A stretch of DNA of 26,155 bases from Lunatibacter sp038209145 (GCA_038209145.1 JBBQXZ010000044.1:1-26155), one strand, 5' to 3'; shown: positions 16,740 through 24,302, numbered from the stretch's first letter. Translations and numbers: made by a program. The notes: generated by a model from the letters alone, not told the origin.

Positions 16740-17216
16740 AAACCAAAATTACCTAAATTTTTTTACTGTCAAAACCTAAAAAAGTTTACTTCTGACAGTT
16801 TGGTCAAGCAAAAGGTAAATCAAAGCGCGGATTCCCAAAACAGGAGCAAAAGCGGAAGATGGTTTTCATTTCCAATATTGGTTTTTTTCAAATTACTGAT
16901 AAAGGGTCTTCATTTTTTTGACAAACTGTTTTCGCAAAAATCTAAAACACACAACCAATTAAACAATCGTTCCAAAAAACGCAAAAAGATAGGAGTACGA
17001 TTTTTTGTGCTCTTGAACACTTTACCCCCGGATGCCTTGCAATCATTAATCGAGTCATCCATTGGATTTGCTTCAAAACCTAAGCGTGAGAGGCTGCTTT
17101 CGATATTGAGGTTTGCGCTTTCGGGACTTACTGGTAGGTTGCCCCAAGAGAACTGGAAGAACTATCTTCAGGAGACGGAAAGAAAAGTACCGAAGTCAGC
17201 TCCGATTGCGGCCTGA
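16740..17216 (+). other. Unrecognised open frame without any ATG
   Basis: One plus-strand frame stays open from the stop at 16737-16739 to TGA at 17214-17216, with no ATG anywhere; the best start is TTG at 16800, giving 138 residues. The product would be basic, with one hydrophobic segment at about residues 21-40 and a helical C-terminal part (LPPDALQSLIESSIGFASKP). I recognise no family. The absence of Met codons over about 159 codons, the AT-rich start and the neighbouring IS debris suggest a gene fragment that lost its beginning, or a chance frame, rather than a working gene. It is divergent from the M42 gene and overlaps that gene's promoter region. Confidence 0.3.
16744..16773 (-). promoter_or_regulatory. 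Bacteroidota-type promoter of the M42-hydroxyacid dehydrogenase-phosphoesterase-patatin group
   Basis: On the minus strand TTTG (16770-16773) is followed after 18 nt by TAATTTTG (16744-16751), a full match to TAnnTTTG. The leader to the ATG at 16710 would be about 25-30 nt. A 7-bp inverted repeat (ACTGTCA at 16765-16771, TGACAGT at 16793-16799) overlaps the upstream element and could be an operator. Confidence 0.6.
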
Positions 17217-17255
17217 ACAGTATTATTCTCTGGCCTTTATTTCTATCAGATCTTT

Positions 17256-17972
17256 AGGGAACCTCTAAAAACCCATTTTCAATATTTTCCTTGTTTTCCC
17301 AAAATGGTTGTTGGGAAAAATTTAGTTGATTTTTTTTGATTAATTTTATATATATTTGATAATCAATTATTTGCGTTTGGTTTGAATCGGGTATAATTAT
17401 CCCATGTTAATCACCTTTATCAGTGGTACACAGCGGCAGATATTGTATACAATGTTCATCATCCCTATTTTTGCTGCCGCCCTTACCAAGCCCATTGTTC
17501 GCTGGGCATTGAAGGCGGTAAAAAGGAATTCGATCGAGCCCGATGATATCAGCTGCTCCCTGAAATACCAGTAAGTCCTGCTGGCAGGCAAACGGCCATT
17601 TTTTTCGGCATCAAAAAAATCTTGAAGCATGTCCGGTCAAGAATCCGATATTCAAGCTGCTCGTTGGACAGATTATAAAGACTCTGGATAATAAGTGCCT
17701 TGAATAGCATCAACCTGTCATAAGCTGGGCGGCCTCCTTTTTTTTCTTTGCCATCCTTGCTTTCAATTGCTTGATTGACAGTATCCTGAAATATCTTCCA
17801 GTCAATGTATCGGTCTAATTTTTCAAGGGGATTGCCCAATTTGCCAAGCTTTTGGGTTAAAAAAAGATCGTCAAATAAACCAAGGGGATTGATGTTTTTC
17901 ATGGGGATATCTTTAATTAAGATAACCAATTATAACGAGTATTTCAGTAACTTGAGTTTTTAGCGGTACCCT
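17256..17972 (-). mobile_element. Internally deleted IS5-family insertion sequence with both terminal inverted repeats
   Basis: Left end 17256-17275 and right end 17953-17972 are inverted repeats matching at 17 of 20 positions (shared core AGGGnACCnCTAAAAACnCA). The trinucleotide TTA borders both ends if the repeat is counted from GGG, a possible target duplication. The 717-bp element carries a single broken transposase on the minus strand. Intact relatives are about 1.2-1.4 kb, so roughly half is missing, including the catalytic core. It could move only if a related transposase acts in trans. Confidence 0.75.
17397..17902 (-). pseudogene. IS5-family transposase, frameshifted and internally deleted
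   Basis: Starts at the ATG at 17900-17902 (MKNINPLGLFDD). It reads the usual N-terminal dimer/DNA-binding region, with LDRYIDWKIF, GRPAYDRLMLFKALIIQSLY and EQLEYRILDRTCFK. The frame then shifts in a run of seven T at about 17612-17620; the family sequence resumes in the next frame with NGRLPASRTYWYFREQLISS. Near 17515-17525 it jumps in frame to the extreme C-terminus (QRTMGLVRAAAKIGMMN ... YNICR) and stops at 17397. Roughly 180-200 residues holding the DDE catalytic acids are gone. Two separate lesions make it surely inactive. Confidence 0.8.
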
Positions 17973-18263
17973 TAAGTCTTATTCTCTCCTCAAAGCTATA
18001 GATTGGCCGCTGAGGGTTGCCCGCTTGCTTTAAATTTCTTTTCAACTTTTGTTACTATCAAATATAATCTGACTAGAAATAAAAGGCATTTCCGGTTCAT
18101 TTTTTGATACTTACCAGAATCTTGCAGATTAAGGTTGGAAAATTTTGGAAGAAAGTTGACATTCGCATAGGGAATGATCAAGAAATATTTAATTTTAATA
18201 ATCCCTTCCTAATAATGCAAAGCTACCTTGCCGTATTAGTCGCTTACTTATACCCAGCCGCCC
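17973..18263. other. Non-coding stretch between the IS remnant and the LMW phosphatase gene
   Basis: About 290 bp, AT-rich. A 61-codon minus-strand frame (17996-18181) has no recognisable product. It presumably carries the promoter for the phosphatase-kinase pair, but no good TAnnTTTG element is visible. Confidence 0.4.
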
Positions 18264-18749
18264 ATGATTAAAGTGTTATTTGTTTGTTTAGGCAATATTT
18301 GCCGCTCCCCCCTAGCGGAGGCAATACTCATCCAAAAGGTCAGGGAAAGGGGCTTAAGTAGCCGCATTGTCGTGGATAGCTGCGGCACATCCGATTTCCA
18401 CATTGGGGAACTCCCCGACGAAAGAACCCTAGCCTGTGCCGCAAAGCATCAGCTAAGCATTAAACACCGTGGAAGGCAAATTCTCCGCAGTGATTTCAAA
18501 GGATTTGATTACCTCATTGCCATGGATACATCCAATTTGGAAAATGTACAAAAGCTCGCTGGGAAATATAAATTGGCACCCAAAAATCTTTTTTTGATGA
18601 GTAATTTCAAAAATGGGTTGGATTTCAACAACGTTCCGGATCCCTATTACGGTGGTGAGGAAAGCTTCGAGCAGGTGTATGATATACTCGATTCATCCAT
18701 TGACCAACTCCTCTCTACGTTAGAAAAAGAGTTGAATAAAAATGGATGA
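18264..18749 (+). CDS. Low-molecular-weight protein-tyrosine-phosphatase family protein
   Basis: Small cysteine phosphatase of 161 residues. The P-loop is at the very N-terminus (VCLGNICRS, nucleophile Cys8, Arg14), and the general acid Asp126 lies in DPYYGG, the human-LMW-PTP-like form with two Tyr. No tail tyrosine cluster is seen, so it is unlike the Wzb-type phosphatases of capsule operons. Its last 8 bp overlap the start of a fructosamine-kinase-family gene. LMW-PTP-A enzymes are known to dephosphorylate protein-bound ribulosamine 5-phosphate, and fructosamine-3-kinase relatives act on the resulting ribulosamine. The overlap therefore suggests protein deglycation rather than tyrosine signalling; that is inference. 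Confidence 0.9.
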   Translation: MIKVLFVCLGNICRSPLAEAILIQKVRERGLSSRIVVDSCGTSDFHIGELPDERTLACAAKHQLSIKHRGRQILRSDFKGFDYLIAMDTSNLENVQKLAGKYKLAPKNLFLMSNFKNGLDFNNVPDPYYGGEESFEQVYDILDSSIDQLLSTLEKELNKNG

Positions 18750-19614
18750 TCCTAGCGTTATTTTTGAGCGGATAATTTTCCAGGCCTTTGGGAAACAACT
18801 TCCGCTTAAGGGCGCCCAATTGATTGCAGCTGGAAATTTGAATCAGGCAGTATGCCTGGAAACTGAAGAAGGAAATTTTTTCCTCAAGACCAACCACCTC
18901 GAGGCAAGTGATATTTTTCTAAGGGAAATACAGGGTCTGGAGCTTCTGCGAAAAAACACTTCCCTGCATATCCCGGAAATCATCCATTGGGGCAGGGTGG
19001 AAGATACCAACTATTTACTCCTCGAATGGGTGCCTTCCGCTAATCCTGGCAAAAGGTACTGGCAAAGTCTCGCTGAAGGTATGGCAGAACTTCACATGGC
19101 CACCCGGGAGAATTTTGGACTGGATACCTCTAATTACATTTCAATACTTCCCCAAAATAATACGCCTACTACCCATTGGGAGTCATTTTACATACAGGAA
19201 CGCCTTGAGCCTATGTTGCAGCGGGCTTACTTTCACCAGTTGATCGATGAGTCGTTTATGAATAAATTCAGAGAATTGTATCCCAAGATCGAAGGGATTT
19301 TCCCCAAGGAAAAACCCGCCTTATTGCACGGGGACCTCTGGTCTGGGAATGTTCTTGTAAATGCCTCAGGTAGCCCCACCCTAATTGACCCTGCGGTATA
19401 TTTTGGACATAGGGAAATGGATATCGCCTTTTCCAAGCTGTTTGGTGGGTTTGAGCCAAGCTTTTATAAGTTTTATCAGGAAGTATTCCCCCTGGAACCG
19501 GGATTTGAGGACCGCATGGATTTATATAAGCTATATCCTTTGCTGGTACACCTGAACTTGTTCGGCACGGGCTATTTGGCAGGGATTAAGCGTACTATAA
19601 ACCGTTATGTCTGA
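18742..19614 (+). CDS. Fructosamine/ribulosamine 3-kinase family protein
   Basis: ATP-dependent kinase of 290 residues with the aminoglycoside-phosphotransferase-like fold. Phosphorylation of the C3 hydroxyl of a protein-bound ketosamine makes it fall off, repairing glycated lysines. Visible features: GNLNQAV (31-37) as the nucleotide loop, Lys49 (FFLKT), catalytic HGDLWSGN (196-203, Asp198), metal-binding Asp216 in IDPAVYFGHREMD, and the late LYPLLVHLNLFG block. Bacterial members mostly prefer ribulosamines and erythrulosamines to fructosamines. Translation is coupled to the upstream phosphatase by an 8-bp overlap. It converges with the aspartate kinase gene 19 bp away; no clear terminator lies between, only an imperfect AT dyad at 19626-19641. 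Confidence 0.9.
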   Translation: MDDPSVIFERIIFQAFGKQLPLKGAQLIAAGNLNQAVCLETEEGNFFLKTNHLEASDIFLREIQGLELLRKNTSLHIPEIIHWGRVEDTNYLLLEWVPSANPGKRYWQSLAEGMAELHMATRENFGLDTSNYISILPQNNTPTTHWESFYIQERLEPMLQRAYFHQLIDESFMNKFRELYPKIEGIFPKEKPALLHGDLWSGNVLVNASGSPTLIDPAVYFGHREMDIAFSKLFGGFEPSFYKFYQEVFPLEPGFEDRMDLYKLYPLLVHLNLFGTGYLAGIKRTINRYV

Positions 19615-19633
19615 TTGATATTGTAAGGGATAA

Positions 19634-20914
19634 TTATTCCTGGGCTTCGATGGATAAAACCAGCTGAAGGTTACGGGGACTTTTTTGCACCAGCCACACC
19701 TTTTTTGCTTCTGATTCATAGGTTTTTTCCTGAGATGAAAGATAATTCTTGATGGTTACCAAGGTCAGCCCGTCCTCCCACTCGAAATGAAAATTTTCCA
19801 AAATGGATTTGGGAAGGGCGTTTGAACCCAGGTCGGGATGATCGATGACCATCTTTAATGTCACCGCCGAACCCTGTGTGAGGTGCACATTCCAGTTGAG
19901 TTTTTTCCCCAGTTCAAACAATTCCTGAAAGTGAAAGCCGCCCACCTTAGACAGGTCCTTGATTCTAAAACTGGCCAATACTTGGTTCTTTCGGATGACG
20001 GTGATGGGGATTTTGGGATCATCCTCAAAATTTCCAATAACCGTACCGCTGGATTCGGGATGGATAAAGGATTTTACATACAGGGGAATTTTTTGTTTGG
20101 CGAGAGGTTTGATCGTTTTGGGATGGATGACTTTGGCACCGAAGTAGGTCATCTCCGCTGCCTCTTCAAAATCCAAGTACTCAAACTTGACCGCATTGGG
20201 AAACAGGTCCGGATCACCGTTGAGGATACCCGCGACATCCTTCCAGATGGTCACCGATTTGGCACCCAAACTTACCGCCAATATGGCCGCGGTAAAATCA
20301 GACCCTTCCCTGCCCAAGGTAGTGGTGGTCCCCTGCCAATCACTGCCGATAAAACCCTGCGTTACCACCGGAAAAGTTTCGAGCTTGTTGGCCAGGTGTT
20401 TTCTACATCGCTGCATGGTCAATACCCAGTCCACTTTGGCCATTTTGTAGTTGGAATCCGTCGCAATCAACTCCCGGGCGTCTTGCCACACACAGTAATG
20501 CCCCTCTTGGCAGAGCAATTCCTGTAAGATCCGGGTAGAAATCAATTCCCCGTATCCGATGACCTGATCGTAAAAATAAGCGTGTCCCTCCTGCTTCTTT
20601 TCATTTTCCAACGTCCTTCTGAGTTTTGCAAATTCATTGGAAACCTGCTGGAAGATGTGGTGGTCCGAAGCAAATAGAGGCTTGCAAAGTTCCAAATGGA
20701 AGGCTTCCAGACGGTTTAGTTGGTCCGAAAAGGATTGGTTGTCACCAGCAAGCTGGATAATCTTCTCCAGGTAGTCGGTGGTATCTCCTGCTGCGGACAC
20801 AACGACCACCAGCCCATTTTTCCACCGGCTTTTGAGAATAGCTACTATTTGGATGAAAGATGCACTGTCTTTGATGGAGGCTCCACCAAATTTAAAAATG
20901 AACGGTTGGATCAT
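19634..20914 (-). CDS. lysC: Aspartate kinase (monofunctional)
   Basis: First step of the aspartate pathway (Lys, Thr, Met, diaminopimelate): phosphorylation of L-aspartate. The 426-residue protein has KFGGAS (8-13), GYGELIST (120-127), GREGSDFTAA (201-210), and WKDV.G....DP in the kinase domain (to about 280). The C-terminal ~130 residues form an ACT-type regulatory region, but neither the usual glycine-rich effector loop nor a second clear ACT motif is obvious, so feedback control may be altered or weak. No fused homoserine dehydrogenase. It is divergent from fbp with only 56 bp between start codons; a promoter match lies across the first codons of fbp. Confidence 0.9.
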   Translation of the reverse strand: MIQPFIFKFGGASIKDSASFIQIVAILKSRWKNGLVVVVSAAGDTTDYLEKIIQLAGDNQSFSDQLNRLEAFHLELCKPLFASDHHIFQQVSNEFAKLRRTLENEKKQEGHAYFYDQVIGYGELISTRILQELLCQEGHYCVWQDARELIATDSNYKMAKVDWVLTMQRCRKHLANKLETFPVVTQGFIGSDWQGTTTTLGREGSDFTAAILAVSLGAKSVTIWKDVAGILNGDPDLFPNAVKFEYLDFEEAAEMTYFGAKVIHPKTIKPLAKQKIPLYVKSFIHPESSGTVIGNFEDDPKIPITVIRKNQVLASFRIKDLSKVGGFHFQELFELGKKLNWNVHLTQGSAVTLKMVIDHPDLGSNALPKSILENFHFEWEDGLTLVTIKNYLSSQEKTYESEAKKVWLVQKSPRNLQLVLSIEAQE

Positions 20915-20963
20915 GAAAAGGGAAAGGGTTAATGGCTTTTTGGGATTTTTCTGTAACTTAGGT

Positions 20964-20995
20964 CAAAGTTATGAAGACCAAACCTTACAAACAAG
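20964..20995 (-). promoter_or_regulatory. Possible aspartate kinase promoter overlapping the start of fbp
   Basis: The minus strand has TAACTTTG (20964-20971), a full TAnnTTTG match. Upstream candidates are TTTG at 16 nt or CTTG at 20 nt. It would give a leader of about 45 nt to the aspartate kinase ATG at 20914. Confidence 0.4.
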
Positions 20996-21999
20996 ACACA
21001 TCGCCCTTGGGGTATGCAGTTGGGGTGACCTTGGACCGCTTTATTAAGAGTAACCAGGCAGATTTTCCTTATGCCACGGGAGAACTTTCCCAGCTCCTCA
21101 GGGACATAGCCTTTGCCTCTAAGATCGTTTCACGAGAAATCAGCCGGGCGGGTTTGAGCCAGGTGACAGGAGCTTTCGGCCAGACCAATGTACAGGGGGA
21201 GGAACAGCAAAAAATGGACGTAATCGCCAATATCCGCTTCACCCGGGCGCTGACGAAAGGTGGCGAGGTATGTGCGGTTGTTTCGGAAGAGGATGACGAA
21301 GTGATCGATCTCCAAAACAAGACAGGCAAGTATGTCGTAGCAATCGACCCCTTGGATGGATCCTCCAATATAGATGTGAATGTGTCTATTGGAACAATTT
21401 TCTCCATATATCGGCGGGTAACTCCGGTGGGCTCGCCCATTCGGCAGGAAGATGTATTGCAAAAGGGCTCGGAGCAGGTGGCAGCGGGTTATGTGCTCTA
21501 TGGCTCTTCGACCATGTTGGTTTTTACTACCGGCAAAGGAGTCAATGCATTCACTTATGAACGCTCGCTGGGTGAATTTTTCCTTTCCCATCAAGATATC
21601 TTAGCTCCGGCAGTAGGAAATATAGTTACCATCAACGACGGACTGACACCTGAAGCCGATCCACGAATAATAGATTTTTTATCTGCCTGTAAACTAAAAG
21701 GCTGTACCTCCAGGTATATTGGTAGTCTGGTAGCTGATTTTCACCGGAATTTATTGAAAGGCGGCATCTACCTGTATCCGGCCACGACCACAAATCCGCA
21801 TGGAAAAATCAGGCTCGCTTATGAGGCCAATGCACTGGCCTTCCTAGCCGAGCAGGCAGGGGCAAAGGCAACCGATGGCAAGCAACGGATTCTGGATATA
21901 ACTCCCTTAAGCCTGCATCAGCGAACCCCGATTTTTATCGGATCTGTAGAACTGGTAGATGAGTTGTTTGCCTGCTTGAACGGACAACGGTTCAGTTGA
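20971..21999 (+). CDS. fbp: Class I fructose-1,6-bisphosphatase
   Basis: Gluconeogenic enzyme converting fructose 1,6-bisphosphate to fructose 6-phosphate. The 342 residues are the normal length. Metal and substrate residues are visible in VVSEEDDE (103-110), AIDPLDGSSNID (124-135, the Li+-sensitive phosphatase signature), YGSSTM, RYIGSLVADFHR and GKIRLAYEANALAFL with its metal-binding Glu. The N-terminal allosteric segment is short and lacks obvious AMP-site conservation. It is transcribed alone, divergent from aspartate kinase and convergent with a small hypothetical gene 11 bp downstream. Confidence 0.95.
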   Translation: MKTKPYKQDTSPLGYAVGVTLDRFIKSNQADFPYATGELSQLLRDIAFASKIVSREISRAGLSQVTGAFGQTNVQGEEQQKMDVIANIRFTRALTKGGEVCAVVSEEDDEVIDLQNKTGKYVVAIDPLDGSSNIDVNVSIGTIFSIYRRVTPVGSPIRQEDVLQKGSEQVAAGYVLYGSSTMLVFTTGKGVNAFTYERSLGEFFLSHQDILAPAVGNIVTINDGLTPEADPRIIDFLSACKLKGCTSRYIGSLVADFHRNLLKGGIYLYPATTTNPHGKIRLAYEANALAFLAEQAGAKATDGKQRILDITPLSLHQRTPIFIGSVELVDELFACLNGQRFS

Positions 22000-22010
22000 T
22001 CGAGTGGATT

Positions 22011-22343
22011 TCATGTTTGGCTGTCAAAAAACCATTCGGTGCCGTATTTTTCCCTGAACTGAAATTTGAGCAGTTGGCGGTCTACTAGAGCCAAACTAAG
22101 GTCCATGGCCATGGTGGCTATGGGCGAATGTTGCAAAATAGATTTTAATTTGTCCTCACCCAAATCGACCTGATAGCAAAGTCGTAACAACTTGCCCATG
22201 TCCCTGTCCAACAAATCCCTAATAGCCGGGCATATAAAAGAAGCCAGTTCTTCAAGGGTGGCACAGGATGCGCCTTTGGGAAGCTCCAGTTTCTTTTCCA
22301 ACAGTGCCGTGCAGGCCGGCAAGAAATTTTTATTACGAGTCAC
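22011..22343 (-). CDS. Uncharacterised 110-residue protein
   Basis: I do not recognise a family. The protein is small, helical and mixed-charge, without a signal peptide or membrane segment. It contains three Cys (CTALL, GASCATLEEL, FICPAIRDLL) and one more in LRLCYQ, but no metal-binding spacing is evident. It begins 8 bp after the stop of the DUF5606-type gene, so it is very probably translated from the same mRNA, and it converges with fbp. Codon use looks like that of its neighbours. It is probably a real gene given the tight spacing and lack of a competing frame. Confidence 0.65.
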   Translation of the reverse strand: MTRNKNFLPACTALLEKKLELPKGASCATLEELASFICPAIRDLLDRDMGKLLRLCYQVDLGEDKLKSILQHSPIATMAMDLSLALVDRQLLKFQFREKYGTEWFFDSQT

Positions 22344-22351
22344 AAGTAGGA

Positions 22352-22795
22352 TTACTCCTCGCTGGATTCCTCGGGGAAATTGGCAGTAGGTTCGGTAGTG
22401 TCTTGGGTAAAGACTTCCGGAGCTTCTTTTCGGATCACGTGGTACCAGTTGATCAGTTTTTTGATATCTGACACATACACCCGATCCTCATCGTAATCAG
22501 GCAATACATGTTTCAGAAAGGCCTTGTATTCGTCGTTGTCCGCATCAGCCAGTCCAGTATCCCCCTCAAATTCCTTTTCGATCGTTTTCAGTATTTCCAG
22601 CAGCGGACTGGCACCTTCTTCTGTCAGGGTGTAAATGGAAATCTCACTCAATAAAGAAACCCGCTGCTTGGCACCCACCACCAATTTCCCTTTTTTAGCA
22701 TCCATTGACTCCAATATCACACCGCCTCTACTGGGTTTTAATACCTTATAAAGGCCTGGCTTTCCGGAAACCGTTGCTATTTCTTTAAACTCCAT
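22352..22795 (-). CDS. DUF5606-family protein
   Basis: Conserved Bacteroidota protein of unknown function, 147 residues. The N-terminal half (MEFKEIATVSGKPGLYKVLK, then GVILESMD) looks like a small SH3- or Tudor-like beta barrel. The middle (LLEILKTIEKEFEG) and later part (DEYKAFLKHVLPDYDEDRVYVSDIKKLINWYH) are helical, and the tail is acidic and disordered. No catalytic motif. It lies 64 bp after engB and 8 bp before the 110-residue gene on the same strand, so a link to ribosome assembly or translation is possible but unproven. Confidence 0.85.
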   Translation of the reverse strand: MEFKEIATVSGKPGLYKVLKPSRGGVILESMDAKKGKLVVGAKQRVSLLSEISIYTLTEEGASPLLEILKTIEKEFEGDTGLADADNDEYKAFLKHVLPDYDEDRVYVSDIKKLINWYHVIRKEAPEVFTQDTTEPTANFPEESSEE

Positions 22796-22859
22796 GCTGA
22801 TAATTTTTATTTAATTTAGTTTTTGTCGTACTGAAAATGTTACTCCTATCATCTATTCC

Positions 22860-23462
22860 TTATCGTTTTTTAAACTCCGCAACATTTTCTTCTATAAATG
22901 TTGTGACGTCATCTTTACCCATTGAAGTTTCGGCCGAAGTGACAAAATTGTCTGGCTCATCCCCAAAAAGTTGCTGCATTTCTTGGAGAAATTTATTGAC
23001 ATTACCCATAGTTTTGGAGTGGGACTGCTTGTCGGCCTTGGTGAATATAAGCGCAAAAGGAACCTCCTGTTCGGCACACCAAAGGATAAACTCCAGGTCA
23101 ATCTTTTGGGGATCCAACCTGCTGTCAATCAAAATGAATACAACCACCAGGTTTTCTCTCAGGGTGAGGTACTCCCGGATCATTTTGTCCCATTCGGCCT
23201 TCAGGGTCTTGCTTACTTTGGCAAATCCATATCCCGGCAAATCCACCATGTACCACTTGTTGTCAATGCCAAAATGATTGATAAGCTGGGTTTTACCCGG
23301 GGTGTTTGATGTTTTGGCAAGGTTTTTATTATTTGTCAGCATGTTGATCAACGAACTTTTCCCCACGTTGGACCTGCCGATAAAGGCAAATTCAGGCTTG
23401 TCCGGCGATGGGCATTTCTGGAAATCCGTATTGCTGATAATAAAACTTGCCTTTTTGATCAT
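22860..23462 (-). CDS. engB: Ribosome biogenesis GTP-binding protein EngB (YsxC/YihA)
   Basis: Essential GTPase needed for maturation of the large ribosomal subunit. From the ATG at 23462 it has 200 residues with G1 GRSNVGKSS (29-37), the G2 threonine in NTPGKT (53-58), G3 DLPGYG (74-79), G4 TKAD (141-144) and G5 TSAE (175-178), the normal order. The frame also allows a TTG start three codons earlier, but MIKKASFIISNTD is the usual family beginning. It is divergent from menG. A TAnnTTTG element (TACCTTTG on the minus strand, 23479-23486) lies so close that the leader would be only about 10 nt. Confidence 0.93.
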   Translation of the reverse strand: MIKKASFIISNTDFQKCPSPDKPEFAFIGRSNVGKSSLINMLTNNKNLAKTSNTPGKTQLINHFGIDNKWYMVDLPGYGFAKVSKTLKAEWDKMIREYLTLRENLVVVFILIDSRLDPQKIDLEFILWCAEQEVPFALIFTKADKQSHSKTMGNVNKFLQEMQQLFGDEPDNFVTSAETSMGKDDVTTFIEENVAEFKKR

Positions 23463-23478
23463 GTTGTACAATTTTTCA

Positions 23479-23486
23479 CAAAGGTA
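23479..23486 (-). promoter_or_regulatory. Candidate -7 element of engB, implying a very short leader
   Basis: TACCTTTG on the minus strand fits TAnnTTTG exactly. It is 16 bp from the engB ATG. No TTTG lies at the usual spacing upstream, so the assignment is weak. Confidence 0.3.
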
Positions 23487-23579
23487 AACTTTTCTCAGTA
23501 ATAGCCTTGCACCAATTAATCTTTAACATTTTTCCGATGCTCGGGTTTACTTACTAATATTGTACCCAAATTCAAAGTC

Positions 23580-24302
23580 ATGTCAGTAGTTCCGTATAAA
23601 GATAAAAAAGAAGGCAAAAAAGAGCAGGTTGCCGACATGTTTAATAACATCAGCAAAAAATATGATCTCCTGAACCATGTGCTTAGTCTGGGAATAGACA
23701 TCACGTGGAGGAAAAAGGCCATCAAAATGTTGAAAAAAGATCAGCCGAAGCTTATCCTGGACATCGCTACGGGAACGGCAGACTTTGCCATTGAGGCCTT
23801 GGCACTGAACCCGGATAAAGTTATAGGCGTGGATATTTCCGAAGGCATGTTGGCCGAAGGGCGCAAGAAGTTGAAAAAAAGGAAGTTGGATGATCGGATT
23901 GAGCTGCAGTTGGGTGATTCTGAAAAGTTGTTGTTCGAGGAAAATAAATTTGATGCAGTGATCGTTTCCTTTGGGGTACGGAACTTTGAAACCCTGGAAA
24001 AAGGACTCTCTGATATGTACCGAGTGCTGAAGCCAGGGGGTAAAACAGTCATTGTGGAATTTTCAAAACCAAAAAAATTCCCGATGAAACAAGCATATAA
24101 CGTTTATTTTAAATATATTCTACCCCAAATAGGAAAAGTAGTATCTAAAGATAACGCAGCATATACCTATCTTCCCGAATCCGTCCAGGCATTTCCTGAT
24201 GGAGATGACTTCCTTCGCATCCTGGAGAAAGTAGGTTTTAAAAAGACAACATGCAAATTACTCACATTCGGCATAAGTTCCATTTACATAGGAGAAAAAT
24301 AG
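23580..24302 (+). CDS. menG: Demethylmenaquinone methyltransferase (MenG/UbiE)
   Basis: SAM-dependent C-methylation, the last step of menaquinone synthesis. The 240 residues are the usual length. YDLLNHVLSLGID...WR (29-44) is the first UbiE signature, DIATGTADFA (61-70) is the SAM-binding motif I, and RVLKPGGK with VEFSKP is the second signature. The acidic residue after the second strand (VIGVDISEGML) binds the ribose. Bacteroidota respire with menaquinone, so menG is a better name than ubiE. The last 52 bp overlap the porT-like gene in another frame, so the two are a single transcription unit. Confidence 0.93.
   Translation: MSVVPYKDKKEGKKEQVADMFNNISKKYDLLNHVLSLGIDITWRKKAIKMLKKDQPKLILDIATGTADFAIEALALNPDKVIGVDISEGMLAEGRKKLKKRKLDDRIELQLGDSEKLLFEENKFDAVIVSFGVRNFETLEKGLSDMYRVLKPGGKTVIVEFSKPKKFPMKQAYNVYFKYILPQIGKVVSKDNAAYTYLPESVQAFPDGDDFLRILEKVGFKKTTCKLLTFGISSIYIGEK

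Noticed and set aside
17996..18181. 61-codon minus-strand frame beside the IS remnant
   Set aside because: No recognisable product, no ribosome-binding site, AT-rich low-information sequence.
19626..19641. Dyad between the fructosamine-kinase and aspartate kinase genes as a bidirectional terminator
   Set aside because: Imperfect, AT-rich, with no U-run on either strand, and overlapping the aspartate kinase stop codon.
22860..23471. EngB starting three codons earlier at TTG (23471)
   Set aside because: The ATG at 23462 gives the usual family N-terminus, and nothing favours the TTG.
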